Below are positions 22,921-33,094 of a DNA stretch of 64,000 bases, piece by piece. Each line of letters begins with the position of its first letter. Positions within the stretch are counted from its first letter, which is position 1. The position numbers and the translations under genes are program-made. The notes beneath the pieces were generated by a model. The model was not told where the DNA came from. It saw nothing but the letters and a program-made list of their open reading frames with translations, and did not search any database. Source of the DNA: Pholiota molesta (lineage: Eukaryota; Basidiomycota; Agaricomycetes; Agaricales; Strophariaceae); the NCBI GenBank assembly GCA_014925825.1, contig JACGCK010000031.1:62001-126000 (forward strand), read 5' to 3'.

Positions 22921-25139
22921 ATGACGCTCCACAGTTTCCTTCCATCTGTGGGCTGGCTTTCGAACACCGCGCCGCGGATGTCTTCGATCCTCACATTCGG
23001 GGCCGCTATACTGCTGTTATATTGGGCATCTATCCACCTATCACGATATTTGAATCCTCTGCGCAAGCTTCCTTATCCACCTGGCCGTCCACCGAGGGAT
23101 TTATCTTAGGAAACGCGAGAGATTTATTAACAATAACAAGCCCACTATGGTTTAGACTCTCGGACTGGGCAGCTACGTACGGTATCTGATTTTCCCTTCC
23201 GTCGTCTAGGTTCCAGCTGATGGGTGACATTCTCTAGGTTCCCTAACACATCTCAAAGTCCTTGATAGGCACATTGTTGTTGTGAACTCGGTTGAAGATG
23301 CCATGGAATTGATGGAAAAAAGGTCGAATAATTACTCAGATCGACCTTATTTTCCGATGCTTGATCTGTACGTCTCAATCTAAAGCTCAATTTGCGTGTA
23401 TATTATCTGATTGCAATCCAAATGACCGTTCCATCACGGCTAGTGCGGGGCTATCATTTTCCACCACATTCCAGCTGTACGGACCTACCTGGCATGCGCA
23501 TCGCCGTGTCTTGCAGCAAACATTCAAACCCGTTACATCCCTCGAATATAGGCCTATACAGGTTGAAAAAATAAACGATTTGTTGTGGAGTCTTCTTGAC
23601 AGACCAGAAGACTTTAAGACCCATCTAAAAACGTACGTAACAGCGCAATTGTGCTCCCTATAACTCTCCTGATAAAGATGTTATACTGTAGGCTCTCGGT
23701 GTCCATCATTATGGAGGCGATGTACGGGTATACGTGTTGCCAAAGAATGACCACTTTCAAGAGCTCGCAGAAGAGATGGTGCATGCAGTAGGTGCATTAA
23801 CATATCCTAGTGCCGCGGTTGTGAACGTCGTACCTTTCCTCCGCTTTCTGCCTACTTGGTTTCCTGGCGCGGACTTTCACCGTGTTGCTCGCGAGACGAA
23901 AGACAAGGTAAATGAACTATTGGATTCCCCATATAAGTATGTGCAGGACAATTTGGTAGGTAATCATACCTGTAGGTCTCCGAATTGTAATTCTAACATG
24001 TTCTAAGGCCGCTGGGACTGCTTCTTCTTCTTTCGTTGCAAATCGTATAGAAACCTGTAAATCGGAAGACGACCATCAGTTGTTGAAAAACATTGCTGGA
24101 ACAGCCTACGCTGGTATGTGATTGAATCCTCGCGGCACATAACACGCGCTCGTCCTTATCGCTCTGAATTCTGCAAGCCGGCGCTGATACGGTAAGCGCA
24201 CCTTAATCTATTCTTGGAACGACTTCGATGAACACGCCTCGCTATCAGACAACCTCCTCCGTCACCACGTTCATTTATGCGATGGCAAGATATCCCAATG
24301 TCCAGAAAAAAGCACAAAAGGAACTTGATAGAGTGGTTGGGACTGATAGGCTTGTCAGCTACCACGACGAAGCTTCCCTTCCCTATATCCAAGCCATTTG
24401 CAGAGAGGTTTTCGTTGGCGACCAGTCGTCCCACTCGGCATATTTCATGCTCCACTGGGGAGGATGTCTATAACGGCTACTACATTCCTGCAGGTAAACT
24501 CCGACAGTAAGTCTACTCAAAATCGACGATAGCTGAATATTTTGCATTAGGTACCACGATCATACCAAATGCATGGTATTTATTTTCTATATCTGCATTT
24601 TTCGCACTGAATGTTTGTTTAGGGCTATGACGAGAGATCCTCTCAAGTACGAGAATCCAGAGGAATTCAATCCCGATCGTTTCTTTGACGAGAATAACGA
24701 GCTTGATAACGATGACATGACTTACACATTTGGATTTGGAAGGCGGTTCGTACCACATTGTACTCATCGGATGACTTTTGTTAACTTCAGAATAGAATCT
24801 GCCCCGGTCGTCACATGGCTGCTGCGACGGTATTTAATTTGCATAATCGTCGAGACAATTGCTGAACTTGCTGATTTTTTTAGGTTTGGCTATCAATTGC
24901 GACTATCCTTGCGACATTTGATATTCGACCACCCAAAGATGCTTCAGGAAACGAAATTGCCCTCAATGTTGAGTACACTGGAGATCTAGTTAGGTGGGCC
25001 TTGTTCACCCTATTTTAAACGTTACATGATATTGACAATGTGATTTTCAGCAACCCCCGTCCCTTCAAATGTATTATTACACCGAGGTCTAAGGACGCGA
25101 AGCAGCTAATTGTGGACATTAGGAATAACAGCGTCTGAT
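22921..25139 (+). CDS. Cytochrome P450 monooxygenase, copy B (frame-disrupted)
   Basis: The most complete of three P450 copies. An N-terminal membrane anchor (MSSILTFGAAILLLYWASIH) and Pro hinge (LRKLPYPPGRPPRG) are followed by many short exons. These encode helix C (YGPTWHAHRRVLQQTF), an I-helix region (TTSSVTTFIYAMARYPN), the ExxR motif region (YIQAICREV), PERF-like NPDRFFDENN, and the heme loop FGFGRR-intron-ICPGRH with the Cys thiolate ligand. It ends in KQLIVDIRNNSV, TGA 25137-25139. This is the fungal 'O-methylsterigmatocystin oxidoreductase-like' style of microsomal P450; the substrate is unknown. Three one-base deletions break the frame (about 23,095 AGGGAT; about 24,410 GTTTTCG; about 24,460 GGGGAGG). 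No nonsense substitutions were seen, so it is either a very young pseudogene or intact with consensus errors. Confidence 0.8.
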
Positions 25140-25382
25140 ATTCTTGTACGCGCATTGTACTACTCTACATCTCTCTACGTATATGAAAGCCCAAAAATAC
25201 GAGCATTTCGACCACTTCAATCATAGCACCGAGGTATTCTAATATCTACCCAGATTATACTTTCTGTCGCGTTCAAAGTTGGGCTCTCCCGGCAGATTAA
25301 GAAATAATAGCCGCTGTCGTGGACATTGATTCTTATTCAGTAATATCATGCTGCGCTCTGAATTCTCCCCCTGTTACTGCTT
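25140..25382. other. Duplicated P450 3' flank
   Basis: Non-coding. Resembles 33,709-33,975 (downstream of P450 copy C) and, more weakly, the complement of 740-902 (downstream of copy A). Shared text includes ctctacatctctctac, ctacccagattata and gttgggctctcccgg. Confidence 0.65.
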
Positions 25383-25560
25383 CAAATGCGATGCTGCTGA
25401 TCTCGCAGAGTCCACCCCAGGCGCGTCGATGACGCAGCGCGTGGTGTCCAAGCGCGTGTTCAGGACCCGCTATGTACATACGTGAAGAGCACGGCACCGC
25501 GCGGGCTCATGGACCAGTTTGTGCGGCGCATTGAGGGATACGCGGCGGCGAAAGTCCGGA
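25383..25560 (+). pseudogene. Fragment of GCR1-type transcription factor gene
   Basis: Matches 20,995-21,230 with substitutions and deletions: ctgctgatctcgcagag, gcgtcgatgacgcagcgcg, cgcgtgttc, gtgaagagcacgg, cgcgcggg. It covers the last part of the DNA-binding domain only. Frame is lost by an internal deletion (about 50 bp between 'gtgaagagcacgg' and 'caccgcgcggg'). This is the left boundary of the second duplicated unit. Confidence 0.8.
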
Positions 25561-25713
25561 GACACTTCCTTTTTATACTAAACCAGATGAGAGGCCTCAG
25601 ACTTTCGCTCTCTTCATACAAGGCTATCTAGCATCACTCGTCATCTTTGTTACTTGTGGGACTGTAAAATTGTATTCGGTATTACTTCTCTGTTCATTGT
25701 CCAGCCCGATAAT

Positions 25714-27361
25714 TCATGCCTCCACAGATATATTCAAGAGGTTGCATGCGCTCGTCTTCGCTGCTCCACAGATATATTCAAGAGGTTGCATGCGCTCGTC
25801 TTCGCTGCTCCACAAAATGCACAAGCCTTCAAATTCGTCCAAAAGCTGTAGATTGGTAAGTGGCCAACGAGAAGCGTCGAGGCAAAGGGTCTTGACTGGT
25901 GCGATGTCTTTCCTATCCATGAGAAAAGGCCTGATCAACGCCATTCTACCATCATCGTGATCCCACATTTTAATGATCCTAATGGTCTCCAGCGCTGGGA
26001 AAAGTATGATGCCTTCAGGTTGCGACTGCGCCGCCATGTAGGAGAGGTCCTTGGGTATCGTCCGCAGTTCTTTGATGGATCAAGCGCAAAATACAGACGT
26101 AGGAAGAGGGAATTCGATTGGTATGATTCGCTTGGAAGAGGAATGAGTCTAAGGAAATGATGCTTTTGGGATATCGCAGAGACGACAAGACATCAACAAA
26201 GGAATCCAGAATAATTCCCGTTATACCGTTCCGGTCCCTATGATGTAGCACGATCTCGAAATCCCGGTTGAAGGTCTCTTGTGCCTCCTGCCAGGCTTTA
26301 AACACGACCGTATGATTCAAGATACATATCCGTAGATGTGTTATGGTGAGGGGCCCTGTCGAGTGATGGGCGAGCATGGAATTGGCATAACGTGTGATTA
26401 CGCGGCGCATTCCTTGAGCATTATCCGACAGCGATTCCATAGTCATTTGCTTCATGGAATAGTGAGTGTGTGTATGCAATATGCATCCAGGATGCGGGAT
26501 AATGTGGTCCAAGAATGTCGAGTATAATTCCAGGGTCTTGGTTTTAAAACCAATAAATTTCAACTGCGGAAGATGTATTTGTCCGAGGGATGATGTACGA
26601 GGATCGTCGACATCGGGAATCAACTTCCAAAAGTCGACTGACAAGTACTCCAGAAGTAGCATCCACGTACAGGCGACAAGGAGATCCGTGATTGCGAAAA
26701 TCCCTGGCTGGTCCAATATCAAAGAACGGATCTGTGTCGCAGATAACATGGGAAGAATCGGGCGGTAGTTTAGATAAAGCGTACAGATGCCGAGAGAGAA
26801 ATGAACGAGAGATGGCGCTTCATCCGCAAAAAGGCGGAAGTTTGGAGGAAAGAGAGCTGCTGTCGGTGCATCGATACTCTGTATGGCAAACACCTGCAGA
26901 TTCGGTGCTGAGCGACCAAATGCGGCCACGACCTTTGCATTGCTGAGTTCGGCGTACTGCACGGCGACGTCGATGATTCGTATCCGCGTCCAATGGTCGT
27001 AAATCAGGTTGGTAAAGAACGTCCGCAATCCTGGATATTCAGTGACGATAGCCTGACTACTAGCCTCAAAGCGTCCCTTGACAGTCAGTAGTGCATCTTG
27101 AGTCCTTCGAAGCACCTCGTTACGCCAATCGTCTTTCTCCTGCGCAAGCGCATTCAGATCTATGGAGCTGGCCCAAATAGAAGGGGAATTAATGATAATA
27201 TGGCGCCAGAATCTGCACACCTGCGAGCAGTGGCGAGTGTTCGTTAATGGGCTGGGACAAATCGCCTCGGAGGTTGATTCTGCTGCCGGATCCTTGTAAT
27301 ATGCGTCGAGAGTGGTGTTAAGTGTAAATATTTTCCAGAGGAGATCGCCATCAAGCTTGTT
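25714..27361 (-). pseudogene. F-box protein gene, main part (interrupted)
   Basis: Minus strand. The F-box reads LDGDLLWKIFTLNTTLD...CSQVCRFWRHIIINSPSIW (27,360-27,160), a typical mushroom F-box for recruiting substrates to SCF ubiquitin ligases. An LRR-like region of about 370 residues follows. The main frame stops at 26,015, but conserved-looking sequence (FPALETIRIIKMWDHDDGR, LEYICG) continues in another frame to 25,714, implying one frameshift near 26,030. At 27,361/27,362 the exon is cut by a retrotransposon. The missing upstream codons lie at 32,528 onward, and joining them gives the uninterrupted frame LDSPIYKLDGDLLWKIF. A 44-bp tandem duplication affects the C-terminal end. Confidence 0.8.
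25722..25809. repeat. 44-bp exact tandem duplication
   Basis: 25722-25765 and 25766-25809 are identical (beginning ccacagatatattcaagagg). The single-copy state is seen in the paralogous fragment at about 22,195. 44 is not a multiple of 3, so it shifts the F-box C-terminal frame. Confidence 0.9.
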
Positions 27362-27585
27362 CTATGCTGCGCTCGGAAAGGGAAGGAAAAAAGGGAAAGG
27401 AGAAAAGAAAGAAAGGAAGAATGAGAGATGAGAGGGTGTGAGCTAGAGCTCACGTTCGTATTTTTTGTGGACAGTCAGGCGTGGGTTTGCGGGCAAAAAA
27501 TGTAATTTCTTGGTCGCCAAAAATCTCTCTTGCTCGGCGCCGCCGGCAACCCGAAGGAAGACGGCAGGCAGACCGAGCTCAAGCC
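27362..27585 (-). repeat. Split direct repeat B2
   Basis: 224 bp, nearly identical to 27985-28209 (one single-base difference in an A/G run). It forms the 3' terminus of the retroelement in sense orientation. Confidence 0.9.
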
Positions 27586-27677
27586 GGACACAGGCGAGTA
27601 GTAAACTACGAAGACAATGTGTAAAGAAAGAAAGAAACAGCAAAGAAAAAAGGAAAAGGGACAGTGGTAAGGGTGGG

Positions 27678-27984
27678 TGAAAATTAAAAAGAGCTCGAGG
27701 CAAAGCCTAACGAGCGACGGACGATGTGGTTAAGAGGACGTTGTCTACAGAAATGTCCAATGCGTACCTAACGAGCGACGGACGATGTGGTTAAGAGGAC
27801 GGGGGAATCGTACTACGAGCTACTGAATATATATCTAAAAGACAATGGAAATGCCACAAGCCCCAGGAGGACTTGGGCCCATTGAAGAATGAAAGCGCGA
27901 CAAAGCGCGTCTATATCTAATCTAATCAAGAATGAAAGCGTCCTCGCTAACATAGACCGGGATCAAACTTGTTTGATCTTATCA
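27678..27984 (-). repeat. Split direct repeat A2
   Basis: 307 bp, matching 32221-32527 in full length. Abuts repeat B1 at 27984/27985 with no gap. Contains an internal duplication of about 45 bp: taacgagcgacggacgatgt... occurs at about 27,708 and 27,769. Confidence 0.9.
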
Positions 27985-28209
27985 TCTATGCTGCGCTCGG
28001 AAAGGGAAGGAAAAAAGGGAAAGGAGAAAAGAAAGAAAGGAAGAATGAGAGATGAGAGGGTGTGAGCTAGAGCTCACGTTCGTATTTTTTGTGGACAGTC
28101 AGGCGTGGGTTTGCGGGCAAAAAATGTAATTTCTTGGTCGCCAAAAATCTCTCTTGCTCGGCGCCGCCGGCAACCCGAAGGAAGACGGCAGGCAGACCGA
28201 GCTCAAGCC
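27985..28209 (-). repeat. Split direct repeat B1
   Basis: 225 bp, partner of 27362-27585. The recombinase stop codon (28203-28205) lies just inside it. Confidence 0.9.
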
Positions 28210-29340
28210 ACGGGGAGATCCCAGGGGAGAGCCAGCGGGTCGGGAGCTGGGAACGGAGCGAGGGCCACATGGAGGCGAGAAGAGAGCTGGAGTGTCCTAT
28301 CGGGGGGCGTGTCGATATACAGCTTGTAAGCATCGCTGCGCCAACGCCCCAGGAGTTGGATCTCGTAATCGTTGTATCCAACAGTGGCCGCTGACGTAGC
28401 CGCGCCACGACGGAAGCTGTGGCCAGAGTATAAGGAATGATCAAGATTGAGGGACGCGAGACGGGATTTTAAGAGGGATATGAAGGGATCTCGGGAGAGC
28501 GCCTTTCCGGAAGCGTCACAGAAAAGAGGGGCTAATGGATTAGGTTCGGGCCACTGCTGAACGTAATGCTGCATCGCAGTAACTGGGCAAGTCAGTGCGG
28601 CATCGGGGGGCGCACGCGCAATCAAAATCGTGGTGCCGGTACGGAAGGGGTCGGTCTTCGATCCGGGGAGAGAGAGGCGCATGTGCGTGGGCTGGTCAAA
28701 GGAAGGGATAAACTCGATGGAGGAGCGCGAGAGATGGACAGTGGAATTGAAATTGGAGGCATTGGGGATAGTAAATTCACCGCAGCGTAGAAAACCAGCC
28801 CAAGCTAATTTAATGGCAGCATCAAAGACAGCATTTTCCAACAAAGATAAATCGCCTGAGATGTGTGCTAATCTTTGGAGAATCGCAAGCGTGATGGGGA
28901 GCTTGGGTTTGCGAGCTGTTCCGTAGATGGCTTTGATACCGCGGTAGATTCGTTGTAAGGTGGGAGAATAGCAGGATGCGGCTGAGAGACCAGCGTCGAC
29001 ATGGAGGGAACGAACACTGGAGAGGTAGCTTTTAATTGTGGAGTGCTTGAGGCCGCGATCAGCGAGGAACGAGATCCACTCGGCGAGGGCAGTAGTGGTG
29101 GCAGGGAGGACGAGGCCGGGTTCAGACTGGAGGGAGGGATTAACTGTGATAAAATCGAGGAAGGATCGTTGGCCAGATCCGTATGTTTTGCGGGTACTAG
29201 ACGCGAGACCGTGCCAGAGATAGAAGGCGGTTCGACGAGAGAAGTGAGCGTGCGTTTGATACCAATAATCTGGGACTTCGTTGATGAGGAGATTCTTCCG
29301 AGCGTCGGATCCAGCTGGAAGAGCTTCGAGTACTGGAAAC
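28203..29340 (-). CDS. Retroelement tyrosine recombinase
   Basis: The minus-strand frame overlaps the 3' part of the RT ORF in the -1 frame and ends at 28203. The N-terminal core-binding part includes SSTRKTYGSGQRSF and GLKHSTIKSYLSSVRSLHVD. The catalytic domain has Arg in AGFLRCGEFT, the H-x-x-R motif in GHSFRRGAAT, Trp in LLGRWRSDAY (replacing the second His), and the nucleophilic Tyr in YKLYID. It performs strand exchange to insert the circular cDNA. The start is not resolved; expression by -1 frameshifting from RT, or from an internal start (first ATG of the frame at 28,844), is possible. The frame is free of stops over at least 1.1 kb, so it may be functional. Confidence 0.85.
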
Positions 29341-30808
29341 GGGAAGCGGCATCAGCAAAACAATTCTCTTCGGAGGGAATCCAGACAATGGAAAAGGTAA
29401 AATTTAGCGCCGCCGCCATCATAGGAATCAGCCGCACGAGACGCATAGAATGTGGGGACCGACAGGTGCCCGAGGATAGCCAAGCAACAACAGCTTGATT
29501 ATCACAGTGAAATTTAATGTGCTGGCCCCGCCAGCTATCGCCCCAGCAGAGGATTGCATGCAGGATCGCGTAGATTTCCTTGAACTGGATATCACGAAGG
29601 CGGAAGCGGCGCGGAACACGTGCTGAGAACCAAGCCTGACCGGAGAAACCGCCAAGACCTTTTGATCCGCTCGCATCAGTGTAGATCAAGATCTCTGCGC
29701 GCTGATCCGTCAGAACCCTGACACCATTCCAAGGAGAGCTAAAGATAGTCCACCAGCGAAGATCAGCGCGCACCCCAGAGGGGACATGCAGGCGCTGGAA
29801 GGGAGACGCAAACTTCATGGAGAAATCAATGATGCGACGGATGAATGGGCGAGAGCGCGGGATGACCTGAGATGCAAATTGCAAGAAACCACACAATTCC
29901 TGGACTTCACGAAGGGATGCGCGGCGCTTAGACGACCATGAGGATAGAAGCTCGATGAGGTAAGAGAGCTTGTCGGCGGGTAGACGGGCTTCCATAGAAA
30001 GTGAGTCGAGCTCAAGTCCGAGGAACTCAAGGCACGTAGTCGGCCATTCGGTTTTGGAGTCTTGGAAGCAGAGGCCAAGAGTCTGGCCGAGGCCCATCAC
30101 CCAATGAACGGCTTGGGTGGGGAGCTCTGAGCCAAGCGCAGGTGAAAAAAGGAGGAAGAAGTCGTCGAGGAAATGACGCAAATGGGCTGGAATATGGCGT
30201 TGAATTATCCAATGAAGAGCCTCTGAAAAGAGGTTAAAAATATAAGGCGCCGACCTGAGACCAAAGGTCAAGACAATGCAATAGTAAAACTTGCGACGCC
30301 AGGAAAAGCCCATGTGATGCCAGTCCTCAGGACGGATCGGGACATGACGAAAAGCTTCTTTCAAGTCGAGCTTCGCCATCAGAGAACCGGGACCCGAACG
30401 AATGAGATCTTCCACTGCGCGCTCAAACATATCATACGATATGAAAGCCTCGGAGTCTGGAATACCGTCGTTAACAGATAGCCCACGCGGCCAAGAAAGG
30501 TGATTGATAAGCCGGCGCTTATCAGGATTGCGCTTTCGCGTCACCGATCCCAACGGTGAACAGCGAAAAGACGCCAAGGGAGGGGCATCGAACGGCCCGT
30601 GCACTTGGGATTTGGCGCGCAAACTAGCCACCGCCTCATCCATAAATTCCGGCTGCTCAAGCGCTGAGGGGAGGTTCCGACTCGGACGAACAACTTCCGG
30701 ACCGGCAAAACCAATATTCGCACCAAAACGCATAATATTGACCAACGAGAGTACAAAATGGCGGTCGGGATACGCTGCCAAGTAGTGTTCCCACGCTTCT
30801 GGCACCAA
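28868..30808 (-). CDS. Retroelement reverse transcriptase-RNase H
   Basis: A single open frame of 646 codons. RT motifs in order: KRRLINHLSWPRGLSVND, AKLDLKEAFRHVPI, YYCIVLTFGLRSAPYIFN, HFLDDFFLL (FLDD in place of YVDD, with both Asp) and FLGLELDS. RNase H motifs: YTDASGSKGLGG, FKEIYAI, FHCDNQAVVAWL and FADAASR. The 3' tail is Ser/Pro-rich and overlaps the recombinase frame. It copies element RNA into DNA. The coding sequence probably extends upstream of the ATG at 30,808, because TPLVPEAWEHYLAAYPD-like sequence precedes it in frame. Confidence 0.92.
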   Translation of the reverse strand: MVPEAWEHYLAAYPDRHFVLSLVNIMRFGANIGFAGPEVVRPSRNLPSALEQPEFMDEAVASLRAKSQVHGPFDAPPLASFRCSPLGSVTRKRNPDKRRLINHLSWPRGLSVNDGIPDSEAFISYDMFERAVEDLIRSGPGSLMAKLDLKEAFRHVPIRPEDWHHMGFSWRRKFYYCIVLTFGLRSAPYIFNLFSEALHWIIQRHIPAHLRHFLDDFFLLFSPALGSELPTQAVHWVMGLGQTLGLCFQDSKTEWPTTCLEFLGLELDSLSMEARLPADKLSYLIELLSSWSSKRRASLREVQELCGFLQFASQVIPRSRPFIRRIIDFSMKFASPFQRLHVPSGVRADLRWWTIFSSPWNGVRVLTDQRAEILIYTDASGSKGLGGFSGQAWFSARVPRRFRLRDIQFKEIYAILHAILCWGDSWRGQHIKFHCDNQAVVAWLSSGTCRSPHSMRLVRLIPMMAAALNFTFSIVWIPSEENCFADAASRFQYSKLFQLDPTLGRISSSTKSQIIGIKRTLTSLVEPPSISGTVSRLVPAKHTDLANDPSSILSQLIPPSSLNPASSSLPPLLPSPSGSRSSLIAASSTPQLKATSPVFVPSMSTLVSQPHPAILPPYNESTAVSKPSTEQLANPSSPSRLRFSKD

Positions 30809-31146
30809 GGGGGTAGAGACTCGAGGTGTAGTAGGGGAAGGAGAATGAAAGTGTATGGTATCAAGGGAAGGATAAGAGGATAGAATAGGTATGGAATTGC
30901 AACGGGGTGTGAGTTGGGACGGAGTGGAGGAAGGTTGAGAGAAGGTGGGAACAAGTGAGAATATGGTAAAATGGAAGGGATGAAGGTTGAAGAAGGGGAA
31001 GATAAGGTGAAATTGGGTGGGGGAGAAGAAATAGGTAACAGAACAGGTGAAGTAGTAGAGATATTAATAGAGGAAAGGCTCGAGCGAGCTGGAGAATTAA
31101 AGGGGGAAGAAGAATAAATAGGAAGGGGGCTCGCTCTACCGAGTCC

Positions 31147-32089
31147 CTAGGTTGCCTTGGTGCAGGCGAAAGCGCCGTGAGCGGTGGAATCGCACTTCTG
31201 GCATTTGTGAATGCGGCCGGCGGGGCATGTCGCGCCAGTGCATGTGCCTTTGTTAAAAGGGAAGCACGTCTGCGAGGCGACAGGCGTTTTTGTCGACGAG
31301 GTGGTAGGGTTAGCAGAGGATTTGGATTTGGGAACGTTAGAAGGAGCGGGTGCGCGATAGTGGCCGACTAGGTAAATCCCCATGAGAGTCAAATCCGGGG
31401 AAGCCCATTCCGTATAGACCCCTCGAGCCATCTCTTTGGAGCGCTTGAGGAAGAACTGCTTGTGGTATTGGATAATGGCGGCCCAGGTGTAGCTGCGGTA
31501 AAGCGTGGAGAGGTGCGTGCAGTAGGCAGCGCTGCCGCGGAAGATGGTGAGAGTCGCTCCGATGTTGCCAGAGGAAGCCGCGTAGCTGCCAAGGATCTCG
31601 AAGTAAGTCAAGAGCGGCTCGAGAAGGGAGGCGAAGGTGGGGTAGTCCTTGGGGTTCCCGTGCGTTCGCGGATGGTGAAATGGCCGTCCTCGATGTCCAT
31701 AGTGTTGCGGGCGTCGGTGGCTTTCTCCTGCGCGACGGGATCGAGCTTATAGAGGTTGAGGGGATGGAATTCGAAACGGACAATTTCCAAGATGGTGGCG
31801 CGGGGGACGGAAGGAAAATTATCAAGCAAGGACTCACGCGATGGGGTTCCGGTGGCACCAGGGCCACAAACACAGGAATACTTGCGTCGGACGCGTTCGC
31901 GACTTGCGCGGCGGGAGTGCCACCGACGCCAGGTGCCGTAATCGGAGGCGCCGCGGCGGAGGCTAAATGGCCCATGATAGTTTGGAAGAGTTCGGTGGTC
32001 ATTGTGACCATATTGACGGTCGCGCCAGCCATTGAAGGAGTGGAGGACGCGTCGGCAGAGGTGGAGGACGAGGAAGGCATGTCGCCCAT
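31147..32089 (-). pseudogene. Retroelement gag-like gene, frameshifted
   Basis: Three successive frames are needed. MGDMPSSSSTSADASSTPSM starts at 32089. LLDNFPSVPRATILEIVRFE...DPVAQEKATDARNTMDIEDG (about 31,830-31,650) lies in a second frame. LLTYFEILGSYAASSGN to the C-terminus lies in a third, ending at 31147. The C-terminus has a zinc-knuckle-like Cys/His cluster (CFPFNKGTC...C..RIHKCQKCDS..HGAFAC), fitting nucleic-acid binding by Gag. Two one-base shifts, near 31,850 and 31,650, either disable the element or are sequence errors, because RT and recombinase are open. Confidence 0.7.
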
Positions 32090-32220
32090 AGTTGTAAGTG
32101 CACTGGGTAATAAAGGTGTACTCGGGGAAGGTGCCTCTTGAGGTTCCGGCGCAGCGGGAGTGGAGTTTCGAGATAACCAGCGACCACGGGCGTCCCTAGG
32201 ATGCCTGGGAGGAATGCTGA

Positions 32221-32527
32221 TGAAAATTAAAAAGAGCTCGAGGCAAAGCCTAACGAGCGACGGACGATGTGGTTAAGAGGACGTTGTCTACAGAAATGTC
32301 CAATGCGTACCTAACGAGCGACGGACGATGTGGTTAAGAGGACGGGGGAATCGTACTACGAGCTACTGAATATATATCTAAAAGACAATGGAAATGCCAC
32401 AAGCCCCAGGAGGACTTGGGCCCATTGAAGAATGAAAGCGCGACAAAGCGCGTCTATATCTAATCTAATCAAGAATGAAAGCGTCCTCGCTAACATAGAC
32501 CGGGATCAAACTTGTTTGATCTTATCA
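32221..32527 (-). repeat. Split direct repeat A1
   Basis: 307 bp, partner of 27678-27984. It is the 5' terminus of the retroelement in sense orientation and lies directly against the interrupted F-box exon. Confidence 0.9.
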
Positions 32528-32588
32528 ATATTGGTGAATCTAAGTAGGGCTGAGGGTGATCATGGTTTGGTGCTGAGTTTTATGTCGG
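32528..32588 (-). pseudogene. F-box gene, severed upstream coding segment
   Basis: Reads PNHDHPQPYLDSPIY in the frame that continues into KLDGDLLWKIF at 27,361. An in-frame stop, or more likely a 3' splice site (ACTCAG), lies just upstream. The first exon and start were not identified. Together with 25,714-27,361 this was a single exon before insertion. Confidence 0.65.
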
Positions 32589-33094
32589 GTCGATGAGGCC
32601 TGAGGTTTAGAAGTGGCACAATTTTACTATGTAATCGGTCGTGGGATTGTAATGAGTGACGCGTTGACGTGCGCACCTGGTGCACATCAGAGGGCTGTAT
32701 ATTCGCAAGTGATATATTTTCGGAAAGAGTTTCCGGCTTCTTCGGCTTTTCCTAGATCGCAAATAGCTCGTGCTGAAGATGGCGAAGTCGTCGCAGTTAT
32801 AACTTATAACCAGTGTTTGTGGTCACTGGTGCAGAACTGGCTCGGAGTGAGACGGTGGGCAATGACGTTTGCAGGAGCTGATTAGAGTGTCATACTATCT
32901 GCGAAAGGCATTGGGATGATCGCAGATGATATGGGAGGCAAGACCAAGGCAAGATAGTACTAGGAAAGTGCGGAGCGGACGTGGATTCAACGGGCCGTAT
33001 TACGGGACGGCAGATCCAATTCACCTCAACTGGTTCAATCTTCTCTCTTACCGCTGTGAATTTTATCCCGCTTAGAATTTTTCTACGCTGCCAC
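32589..33094. other. Region between F-box gene and P450 copy C
   Basis: Expected to hold the F-box first exon and the divergent P450 promoter. No credible exon could be assigned. The P450 N-terminal exons present in copy B are missing here. Confidence 0.4.

Larger units (their letters stand above)
27362..32527 (-). mobile_element. Tyrosine-recombinase retrotransposon (Ngaro/PAT-like, DIRS order)
   Basis: A 5,166-bp element in sense on the minus strand. It encodes gag-like, reverse transcriptase-RNase H and tyrosine recombinase products, but no integrase or protease motif is seen. The ends are split direct repeats in the order A1 (32527-32221), ORFs, B1 (28209-27985), A2 (27984-27678), 92-bp spacer, B2 (27585-27362). 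This A1-ORFs-B1-A2-B2 layout is the signature of PAT/Ngaro-type elements, which integrate through a circular intermediate by recombinase rather than integrase. No target-site duplication is present: removing the element restores the F-box reading frame exactly. Confidence 0.9.

Noticed and set aside
22921..25139. A secondary-metabolite gene cluster around the P450s
   Set aside because: The three P450 copies are paralogues from duplication; no synthase, terpene cyclase, PKS or NRPS is present nearby.
26336..26768. Plus-strand ORFs opposite the F-box gene
   Set aside because: Antisense shadows of the F-box coding frame; no domain, splice logic or start context.
27362..28209. LTR retrotransposon with long terminal repeats
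   Set aside because: Repeats are arranged as A1...B1-A2-B2, not as identical repeats at both ends, and a tyrosine recombinase replaces integrase.
29001..29498. Plus-strand 165-codon ORF across the retroelement
   Set aside because: Lies antisense to the RT/recombinase overlap; composition follows from the coding strand.
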